The notes below the pieces were generated by a model, which saw nothing but the letters and a program-made list of their open reading frames with translations, did no database searches and had not been told where the DNA came from. A stretch of DNA of 11,233 nt, taken from positions 1 through 11,233 of the forward strand of contig CALXZQ010000037.1 in assembly GCA_944393275.1 (NCBI GenBank), given 5' to 3'. Within the stretch, counting starts at the first letter, position 1. Every line of letters starts with the position of its first letter. The stretch is from an uncultured Clostridia bacterium (GTDB lineage: Bacteria > Bacillota > Clostridia > TANB77 > CAG-508). Shown one piece after another: positions 6,247 through 11,233 of the stretch. The translations under genes and the position numbers were made by a program.

Positions 6247-7177
6247 GAATATTTTATTTATAGAAGAAGATGAAAACCAGGAAAAAACGTTAAAAAGTAA
6301 AATAAAAGGTATATACTTTAAAATAATAGGAAAAATAGATAAACTAAACATTATAAATGATAGTTATAAAAATGTAGCAATAAACAAAATGATTATTAGA
6401 ATACCTAAATATAAGTTTGAAAAAATAAACAAGAATTTTATGAAGAATTTATTATATCTAGCTAAGCAGAATGGAATAAAAAATGTTGTATTATCTAAGG
6501 AATTAAATAAAAAAGAAAACTTTATATATGCGTTAAAATCTAATAATTTTAAAATATTAGATGGAAGCTTTTTAACAAAAAATTCCGGTATAGAGATATT
6601 AGAGTATGTGATAGAACAATCTGAATCAAGATTAAATGAAGAAGAAGTGTCTATACTAGTTAATAATAATAGTGTTACTAATAGTTATATAATTAGTAAT
6701 ATTGCGGAATTAGCCAAAAGAATTAATATTATAACTAATAATATATCTAGATTTAAGAAAATAGAAAAAGAGTTATATGAACAAAAAGGAATAATACTAT
6801 CTATTAGTAACAATAAGAAAAAAGGATTAGCTAAATCAAAATATTTAATAAATATAGATTTTCCTGAAGAATTAATTAGTAAATATAAATTATATAAAAA
6901 AGCTGTAATAATAAACCTAGAAAATAAGATACATTCAATTTCAAAGACATTCTCAGGAATAATTATAAATGACATACAGATTTCATTTATTCAAAAAAAT
7001 GATGAAGAGGAAATCTTTAAAAAATTTGATAACAAACAAGTATATGAATCAAAAATACTTGCACTAGAATATAATGACATTAAAAATATAAAACAAATGG
7101 ATAAATTTAAAGTAGTAAATACTTTAGGAAATAATGGAATTATAAATAATATGGAATATAAAATAATAAAAAGTTAA
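6245..7177 (+). CDS. Unrecognised 310-residue cytoplasmic protein
   Basis: I do not recognise this family. The protein is 310 residues, very rich in Lys, Asn and Ile, with no signal peptide or membrane helix. It alternates predicted beta strands and helices: NVVLSKEL (80-87), a second alpha/beta unit at 136-160 (VSILVNNNS, then a helix), INIITNNI at 160-167, KGIILSIS at 181-188, KYLINIDFP at 199-207, AVIINL at 220-225 and GIIINDI at 238-244. This succession suggests a Rossmann-like alpha/beta fold in the second half, but no glycine-rich nucleotide loop is evident, so that is only an inference. The start is TTG at 6245 with AAGAAGGTG 5 nt upstream; no in-frame ATG lies near. The gene follows the GH18 gene by 54 bp and seems to depend on readthrough of its terminator. 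Confidence 0.8.
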   Translation: MNILFIEEDENQEKTLKSKIKGIYFKIIGKIDKLNIINDSYKNVAINKMIIRIPKYKFEKINKNFMKNLLYLAKQNGIKNVVLSKELNKKENFIYALKSNNFKILDGSFLTKNSGIEILEYVIEQSESRLNEEEVSILVNNNSVTNSYIISNIAELAKRINIITNNISRFKKIEKELYEQKGIILSISNNKKKGLAKSKYLINIDFPEELISKYKLYKKAVIINLENKIHSISKTFSGIIINDIQISFIQKNDEEEIFKKFDNKQVYESKILALEYNDIKNIKQMDKFKVVNTLGNNGIINNMEYKIIKS

Positions 7178-7187
7178 ACTAGAATAC

Positions 7188-7216
7188 TTGACAAATAAAC
7201 TATATTATCTTAATAT
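7188..7216 (+). promoter_or_regulatory. greA promoter
   Basis: A perfect -35 TTGACA (7188-7193) is followed after 17 bp by TAATAT (7211-7216), an acceptable -10. It is 45 bp before the ATG of greA and immediately after the preceding stop codon, so greA is transcribed independently. Confidence 0.65.
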
Positions 7217-7260
7217 GGTAGTCAATTAAAATACAGACATATATTTAAGGAGTGAATAAA

Positions 7261-7740
7261 ATGGAAGAAAACAAAGAGATTTTACTTACACAAGAAGGGT
7301 ATGATAAATTAGAAAAAGAGTTAGAAGAATTAAAAACAATAAAGAGAGCAGAAATTGCAGAAAGAATAAAAACAGCCTTAGGTTTCGGTGATTTATCTGA
7401 AAACTCCGAATATGATGAAGCTAAAACTGCACAAGCTGCTAATGAAGATAAAATAATGGAATTAGAAGCAAAATTAAGATTTGCTAAGATAATAGATGAA
7501 TCTGAAATAGATACTAAGACAGTACAAATAGGAAATACGGTGGAAGTTTTAGATATGGAGTTTAACGAAAAAGTAGAATATTCAATAGTAGGCTCAACAG
7601 AAGTTAATGTTTTAGAAAATAAAATATCAAACGAATCACCAATAGGAAAAGCACTACTAGGAGGAAAGAAAAATCAAATAGTTACAGTTGTCGCACCTGG
7701 AGGGGAAACTAAATTTAAAATATTATCAATAAAAAAATAA
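7261..7740 (+). CDS. greA: Transcription elongation factor GreA
   Basis: A 159-residue GreA. It enters the secondary channel of RNA polymerase and stimulates cleavage of the 3' end of RNA in backtracked complexes, rescuing stalled transcription. Residues about 5-77 form the N-terminal coiled coil; at its tip lies GDLSENSEY (43-51), with the two acidic residues D44 and E47 that coordinate the second catalytic Mg2+, matching D41 and E44 of E. coli. The C-terminal FKBP-like globular domain ends with the characteristic SPIGKALLGGKK and VAPGGETKFKILSI. I start at ATG 7261. An in-frame GTG at 7252 lies within the Shine-Dalgarno AAGGAG (7247-7252) and cannot be the start. Length is normal for the family (about 158). 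The gene is monocistronic with its own promoter and terminator. Confidence 0.97.
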   Translation: MEENKEILLTQEGYDKLEKELEELKTIKRAEIAERIKTALGFGDLSENSEYDEAKTAQAANEDKIMELEAKLRFAKIIDESEIDTKTVQIGNTVEVLDMEFNEKVEYSIVGSTEVNVLENKISNESPIGKALLGGKKNQIVTVVAPGGETKFKILSIKK

Positions 7741-7751
7741 AATGTTAGGAT

Positions 7752-7796
7752 AAAAAGGGGATTATTAGGCGAATACAAGTCTAAAATCCCCTTTTT
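7752..7796 (+). terminator. greA intrinsic terminator
   Basis: A 12-bp perfect stem, AAAAAGGGGATT (7752-7763) with AATCCCCTTTTT (7785-7796), extended by a TTAG/CTAA inner stem, and ending in a T-run. It is placed directly after the greA stop. Confidence 0.88.
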
Positions 7797-7807
7797 GATG
7801 TTTTATA

Positions 7808-7837
7808 TTGAAAAATGGCTATAAAATATGCTAAAAT
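7808..7837 (+). promoter_or_regulatory. Promoter of the small membrane protein/methyltransferase/RluA operon
   Basis: TTGAAA (7808-7813) and TAAAAT (7832-7837) are spaced 18 bp, with TGC just before the -10 (extended -10). The first start codon is about 78 bp downstream. Between them lies AT-rich leader with no evident regulatory fold. Confidence 0.5.
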
Positions 7838-7914
7838 ATATACTGTTCTAGTAATAAATTCGAAATCTTAAGAATATTATTTAATAATGATATTTTATAA
7901 GGGGGATTTATTAC

Positions 7915-8103
7915 ATGGAAGGTGCAAAAGATCAAGCTTTAAATATTAATTATACTAGCATAAAAGAAAAAAAGACAAGCATTATTAGACAAATATTTAA
8001 AAGAAGTAAATTTATACAATTAATAGTTGGAATGACAGTTATTTTAGGAATTACAAATGTTATATTAATATATAACTTCTTTTCTATGTTATCTAAAATC
8101 TAA
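7915..8103 (+). CDS. Small single-pass membrane protein, first gene of an RNA-modification operon
   Basis: A 62-residue protein with no family I recognise. The first 33 residues are polar and basic (KEKK, RQIFKRSK), followed by one transmembrane helix at about residues 34-57 (LIVGMTVILGITNVILIYNF) and a short tail. The positive charges before the helix predict a cytoplasmic N-terminus. The ATG has AAGGGGGA (7899-7906), 8 nt upstream, which is a strong signal and argues that it is a real gene. It is 17 bp upstream of the methyltransferase gene and must be co-transcribed with it. Any link to the RNA modification enzymes, for example tethering, is speculation; it could equally be an unrelated leader gene. 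Confidence 0.72.
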   Translation: MEGAKDQALNINYTSIKEKKTSIIRQIFKRSKFIQLIVGMTVILGITNVILIYNFFSMLSKI

Positions 8104-8120
8104 AAAATGGAGTAAGAATA

Positions 8121-8978
8121 ATGGAATTAGCAAATAATTGGCAAGATTATGAAATATTAGATATGGCAAACGGAGAAAAACTAGAAAGGTGGGGGGATAT
8201 AATATTAATAAGGCCAGACCCACAAATAATTTGGAATAAAAAATCATTTCCTAACAAGTGGAAGCAAGCAAATGCAAAATACAATAGAAGTAAAACAGGA
8301 GGAGGAAGTTGGGAATATAATACTAATATACCTAAAGCTTGGAAGGTTAAATATAAAGACTTAACATTTAATATAAAACCAATGGGATTTAAACATACTG
8401 GCTTGTTTCCAGAACAAGCTGTTAACTGGGAGTGGATGATAAATAAAATAAAAAAAGCAAATAGAGAAATAAATGTATTAAATTTATTTGCATATACAGG
8501 TGGAGCAACAGTAGCTTGTTTATCCGCAGGAGCATCTGTGTGCCATGTGGACAGTTCCAAAGGGATGGTCTCATGGGCAAAAGAGAATGTTATATCATCA
8601 GGTTTAGAAAAAAGACCTGTAAGATATATTATTGATGATGTAATAAAATTTGTGCAAAGAGAAATAAGAAGAGGTAGAAAGTATGATGCCATAATTATGG
8701 ATCCACCATCTTATGGAAGGGGAGCAAATGGAGAGGTATGGCAATTTGAAAATAACATATATGAACTAGTAGAATTATGTACAAAAGTTCTATCAAATAA
8801 ACCATTATTCTTTTTAATAAACTCATATACAACAGGAATTTCTTCTAAGGTTCTAGAAAATATTCTAAGACTAAATATAAAAAATAAAGGTAATCTTTCA
8901 TCAGGAGAGATTGGTATACCAATGAAAGATTCAAAACTTGTACTACCTTGTGGAATATATGGACGCTGGGAGGAATAG
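8121..8978 (+). CDS. Class I SAM-dependent methyltransferase, COG1092/RlmI-like, probably on rRNA
   Basis: A 285-residue methyltransferase of the RlmI/RlmK group (COG1092), which methylates 23S rRNA in characterised members. The Rossmann-like SAM fold is clear: motif I NVLNLFAYTGGATVA (118-131), an acidic residue at the end of the second strand (HVDSS, D144), IIDD (170-173), and the catalytic-type motif MDPPSYGRG (193-201), the D/N-PP-Y/F signature. A short N-terminal region, GDIILIRPDPQIIW (25-38), precedes the fold; the PUA domain of E. coli RlmI is missing, so the target is not certain. The start ATG follows GGAGT (8109-8113). It is separated from the RluA-type gene downstream by just 2 bp, implying translational coupling and a shared role in RNA modification. 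Confidence 0.9.
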   Translation: MELANNWQDYEILDMANGEKLERWGDIILIRPDPQIIWNKKSFPNKWKQANAKYNRSKTGGGSWEYNTNIPKAWKVKYKDLTFNIKPMGFKHTGLFPEQAVNWEWMINKIKKANREINVLNLFAYTGGATVACLSAGASVCHVDSSKGMVSWAKENVISSGLEKRPVRYIIDDVIKFVQREIRRGRKYDAIIMDPPSYGRGANGEVWQFENNIYELVELCTKVLSNKPLFFLINSYTTGISSKVLENILRLNIKNKGNLSSGEIGIPMKDSKLVLPCGIYGRWEE

Positions 8979-8980
8979 CA

Positions 8981-9670
8981 ATGCAAAATCTAAAAATAAT
9001 TTATGAAGATAATCATATTATAGTAGTAGAAAAAATTCCAAATATTCCATCACAAGGAGACAAAACAGGTGATATAGATATGCTTAGCATAGTAAAAGAA
9101 TATTTAAAGGAAAAATATAATAAACCTGGTAATGTATATTTAGGATTAGTACATAGATTAGATAGACCAGTAGGTGGTGTTATGGTATTTGCTAAAACAT
9201 CAAAAGCAGCAAGTAGATTAAGTGAAGAGGTTAGAACAAGGAAATTCAAGAAAAGTTATTTAGTTGTAGTAGATGGAAAAATGGAAAAACAAGAAGATAT
9301 ATTAGAAGATTATCTTTTGAAAAATGAAAGAACAAATGTAAGTAAAGTTTCAAAAGAAGGTGTTAAAAATGCGAAGTATGCTAAATTAGATTACAAGGTA
9401 TTAAAATATGATGAGGAGATAAATTTATCTGTCTTACAAATAAATTTACATACAGGTAGACATCATCAAATTAGGGTGCAACTGTCTAGTAGAAATCATA
9501 GCATATATGGAGACCAAAAATATGGTACTAGAGGAAGAGGTAAAACTATTGCACTTTGGGCATATAAATTAAGTATAATACATCCAGTAAGAAAACAAGA
9601 GATGACATTTAAATCATTACCAGAATTCAATAAAACTTGGAAAATTTTAGAAGATATTGAGAATATATAA
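8981..9670 (+). CDS. RluA-family RNA pseudouridine synthase
   Basis: A 229-residue RluA-type enzyme that converts uridine to pseudouridine in rRNA or tRNA. The catalytic motif is VHRLDRPVGGVMVFAK, residues 57-72, with nucleophile D61; the second family motif, LHTGRHHQIRVQLS, and the HPVRK segment near the C-terminus are intact. The N-terminus begins directly with the catalytic domain (IIYEDNHIIVVEK), so there is no S4 RNA-binding domain; this fits the short RluA/RluC-like or TruC-like class. I place the start at ATG 8981 because GGGAGGAA (8968-8975) lies just upstream; a longer reading from 8948 would overlap the methyltransferase by 31 bp and lacks a binding site. The gene is translated together with the methyltransferase and ends at a bidirectional terminator. 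The target uridine is unknown. Confidence 0.94.
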   Translation: MQNLKIIYEDNHIIVVEKIPNIPSQGDKTGDIDMLSIVKEYLKEKYNKPGNVYLGLVHRLDRPVGGVMVFAKTSKAASRLSEEVRTRKFKKSYLVVVDGKMEKQEDILEDYLLKNERTNVSKVSKEGVKNAKYAKLDYKVLKYDEEINLSVLQINLHTGRHHQIRVQLSSRNHSIYGDQKYGTRGRGKTIALWAYKLSIIHPVRKQEMTFKSLPEFNKTWKILEDIENI

Positions 9671-9675
9671 TAAAA

Positions 9676-9704
9676 AAACATAGAGAATAAAATTCTTTAT
9701 GTTT
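9676..9704. terminator. Bidirectional terminator between RluA and GHKL kinase genes
   Basis: A 13-bp stem (9676-9688 with 9692-9704, one G-T wobble) and a 3-nt loop. On the minus strand it ends in seven U residues; on the plus strand it is followed by TAATTTTTAT. It overlaps the stop codon of the minus-strand kinase gene. Confidence 0.82.
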
Positions 9705-10500
9705 AATTTTTATATATTTCTAATTGTTGAGTAAAGAATTTACTATCTTTAGTTGTATACAAGCTTAAATTATTATGTTTATTTAAGATTTTATTTATTT
9801 CCCATAAACCTAGGCCAGTATTTTTAGGTTTTGTAGTATAGGATTTTTCGAATATCTTAACAGTATCTATATTTTTATTTAAATAAGTATTTTCTACAAC
9901 TAGTAAATTACAATTCTGCTTCGAATCTTGACATAACTTTATATTGACAATCTTTTCATTACACTCTACAGATGCTTCTATACTATTATCTAAAAGTATT
10001 CCAAGAATTCTTGAAAGCTCATAATCATTTATACCTAAATTATCAAAGCCAGTATTTAAATTAAAATTCATTTGTACATTTTGGGATTCAGCCTTATGAT
10101 ACTTACATGATAACAAACTATATATTGATGGATTATTTACAATATCTGGATTTAAAATATCTAAGTTCGAAATATTATAACTATCCTTTAGTAAATCTTT
10201 ATAGTATTTTTTTAACGAAGTTATATCCTCAACTTCAATAAACCCTCCAATAGATTGAAGAATATTATTTAAATCATGCCTAAAGCATTTTAAATTATCA
10301 TTTATACTTTGCAGATTATTGTTATATATTTTTACTTCTTCTAATTCCTTCTTATTTCTGAAGATATAATATAGTAAAATAGCACAAATTATACTTTCAA
10401 ATGAAACTACAAGTACAATAAACAAAAATAAGTATTCTAAGATAGCATTTAAAGGAGTATTAAATAAAATATTTGATAAATTTGATATTAATAATAACAT
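9703..10500 (-). CDS. Orphan GHKL-domain sensor histidine kinase, AgrC-like, short membrane part
   Basis: A 265-residue kinase. After one long hydrophobic segment (about residues 20-47, room for one or at most two helices) comes a short coiled linker and the dimerisation box FRHDLNNILQSI (73-84), with probable phospho-acceptor H75. The ATPase part has the N-box LLDNSIEAS (169-177, N172) and a G-box TGLGLWEINKIL (228-239). This order and the RHDxxN box are those of AgrC/ComD-type (GHKL, HPK10) kinases, which normally carry 5-7 membrane helices and are about 430 residues, so the sensor is greatly reduced. I start at ATG 10500 because GGAGG (10510 to 10506) lies 5 nt upstream; a reading from 10566 has no binding site. 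No response regulator is adjacent. A perfect Spo0A box lies in its leader, suggesting regulation by, and possibly phosphotransfer to, the sporulation pathway. Confidence 0.88.
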   Translation of the reverse strand: MLLLISNLSNILFNTPLNAILEYLFLFIVLVVSFESIICAILLYYIFRNKKELEEVKIYNNNLQSINDNLKCFRHDLNNILQSIGGFIEVEDITSLKKYYKDLLKDSYNISNLDILNPDIVNNPSIYSLLSCKYHKAESQNVQMNFNLNTGFDNLGINDYELSRILGILLDNSIEASVECNEKIVNIKLCQDSKQNCNLLVVENTYLNKNIDTVKIFEKSYTTKPKNTGLGLWEINKILNKHNNLSLYTTKDSKFFTQQLEIYKN

Positions 10501-10526
10501 AAGAACCTCCATAAGGTTATTATCGA

Positions 10527-10534
10527 TTCGACAA
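10527..10534 (-). promoter_or_regulatory. Candidate Spo0A box (0A box) in the kinase leader
   Basis: The minus strand reads TTGTCGAA here, identical to the consensus 0A box TTGTCGAA/TGTCGAA. It lies about 24-31 nt downstream of the predicted transcription start of the kinase gene, a position that in B. subtilis abrB goes with repression by Spo0A~P. A weaker partial match (TTGTCAC on minus) is at 10559 to 10553. I found no other perfect 8-mer in the window. Confidence 0.5.
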
Positions 10535-10564
10535 AAAAGTAAAAAAATTCCAGTGACAAACTCC

Positions 10565-10593
10565 ACTATAATTCAAAAGTTTTTTAATGTCAA
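10565..10593 (-). promoter_or_regulatory. Promoter of the GHKL kinase gene
   Basis: On the minus strand a perfect TTGACA (10593 to 10588) and TATAGT (10570 to 10565) are separated by 17 bp. Transcription would start near 10558, giving a leader of about 58 nt that includes the 0A box and the ribosome binding site. Confidence 0.7.
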
Positions 10594-10623
10594 TAGATAA
10601 AATTGTAAAAATATGGAAAACGG

Positions 10624-10651
10624 TTAAAACAGTAAGAAAAATAAATATAAA
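10624..10651 (+). promoter_or_regulatory. Possible promoter of the deacetylase gene
   Basis: TTAAAA (10624-10629) and TATAAA (10646-10651) are 16 bp apart, a weak sigma-A-like pair about 50 bp before the start. A CATAAAAT sequence nearer the gene (10675-10682) resembles a sigma-E -10 but has no convincing -35. The rest of the 199-bp divergent region is covered by the kinase promoter and 0A box. Confidence 0.25.
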
Positions 10652-10699
10652 AGTAATAACAATATTTATACAAACATAAAATTTAGGGGAGGTATTACT

Positions 10700-11194
10700 A
10701 TGAATAAAATAAAAGAGATATTATCTAAGAAGAATAAATTTGTAGCATTATTATTGCCATTTTTGTTAACATTAACTACCCTAAGTGCTAAGAACTTGGT
10801 TGAAAATTACGAATTAAGAGATACGAATGCAAAACTTGTAAATGCAAATGTATTAAGTAACACAAAAATAAATTGGGGTATAAAAAGAGAAAAAGACCAT
10901 AAACAACCAGATTTAGGGAAAGTAAATACGGAATTAATAAATAAATATGGGGGAATTTCAATTGGAAGCAATGAATCTAAAAAAATATATATAACATTTG
11001 ACCAAGGGTATGAAGCAGGATATACAGAAAAAATATTAGATGTATTAAAAGAAAATAATGTAAAAGCTACTTTTTTTATAACTGCACATTATTTAAATAC
11101 AAGTGAAGAATTAGTTAAAAGAATGATTGATGAGGGACATATTGTAGGAAATCATACACCTAATAACTTAATGTCCAAAATAATAAAAATATAA
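10700..11194 (+). pseudogene. PdaA-like polysaccharide (peptidoglycan) deacetylase, truncated by frameshift
   Basis: The 164 readable residues match the N-terminal half of PdaA-type enzymes, NodB-fold deacetylases that make muramic-delta-lactam in spore cortex. Residues 14-30 are a signal or anchor segment, INWGIKREKDHKQP (57-70) is the usual lead-in, and TFDQGYE (99-105) is motif 1 with D101, in the PdaA style (TFDNGYE) rather than TFDDG. Motif 2 should read HTxxH, but here is NHTPNN (151-156): H152 is present, the second His is lost, and a stop follows nine codons later. Motifs 3-5 are absent. From about 11167 another frame continues with plausible family residues (KVRELTIL, 11194-11217) and then stops at 11224. 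This suggests a one-base deletion near 11165 plus a second lesion. AGGGGAGG (10685-10692) is the ribosome binding site. The window ends before the rest of the gene; a sequencing error is possible. Confidence 0.72.
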
Positions 11195-11233
11195 AAGTTA
11201 GAGAATTAACCATTTTAAAATTATAGAGTAAAT

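Noticed and set aside
7252..7260. GTG start extending GreA by three residues
   Set aside because: The GTG overlaps the Shine-Dalgarno AAGGAG that serves ATG 7261; it has no binding site of its own.
8147..8692. Minus-strand open frame of 181 codons within the methyltransferase gene
   Set aside because: It is antisense to conserved SAM-binding motifs, with no ribosome binding site and no recognisable family.
8948..8980. Upstream ATG extending the RluA protein by 11 residues
   Set aside because: It overlaps the methyltransferase gene and lacks a ribosome binding site, while ATG 8981 has a good one; family members begin near the shorter N-terminus.
10501..10566. Longer start for the GHKL kinase adding 22 residues
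   Set aside because: It has no binding site, would begin upstream of the predicted transcription start, and the added residues cover the 0A box and the GGAGG signal used for ATG 10500.

Overview
The window is AT-rich throughout. It has strong AGGAGG-type ribosome binding sites, close-to-consensus sigma-A promoters (several with a TGn extended -10), TTG start codons and sporulation-flavoured genes. This points to a low-GC Clostridia chromosome, probably an endospore former; genus cannot be told from sequence alone. I see no rRNA, tRNA, CRISPR array or intact mobile element.

Layout, left to right. (1) Positions 14-360 hold a self-contained transcription unit: consensus promoter, a 65-residue gene of about 50% GC, and its own strong terminator. 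Its composition is foreign to everything around it. (2) Positions 307-673 hold no gene; they contain that terminator, a 22-bp inverted repeat and the promoter of the next operon. (3) Positions 674-1690 encode two different Nudix hydrolases in an operon. (4) Positions 1822-2373 encode a cyclophilin-type prolyl isomerase, followed by a small membrane protein with its own promoter (2450-2812). (5) On the minus strand, 4284-2857, is an NfeD/SPFH (stomatin-like) membrane pair, which meets the small membrane gene at a perfect bidirectional terminator. (6) Positions 4469-6190 encode a membrane-anchored GH18 glycosidase with an SH3-like domain, resembling spore-cortex-lytic enzymes. (7) Next is an unrecognised 310-residue protein whose ribosome binding site is buried in the terminator hairpin of the GH18 gene. 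(8) greA follows with its own promoter and terminator. (9) Positions 7915-9670 form an operon of a 62-residue membrane protein, a COG1092-like SAM methyltransferase and an RluA-family pseudouridine synthase. (10) On the minus strand, 10500-9703, is a short orphan GHKL (AgrC-type) histidine kinase with a perfect Spo0A box in its leader. (11) Divergent from it is a PdaA-like polysaccharide deacetylase, apparently broken by a frameshift within its metal-binding HTxxH motif.

The main threads are cell-wall and spore biology (GH18, PdaA-like remnant, Spo0A-box kinase), RNA modification and transcription fidelity (methyltransferase, RluA, GreA), and membrane organisation (SPFH/NfeD). The most interesting signals are the hairpin that is both a terminator and a sequestering arm for the next ribosome binding site (6198-6247), the Spo0A box downstream of the orphan kinase promoter, the compositionally foreign 65-residue gene, and the decayed deacetylase. 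No clearly new multi-gene defence or biosynthetic system is visible.
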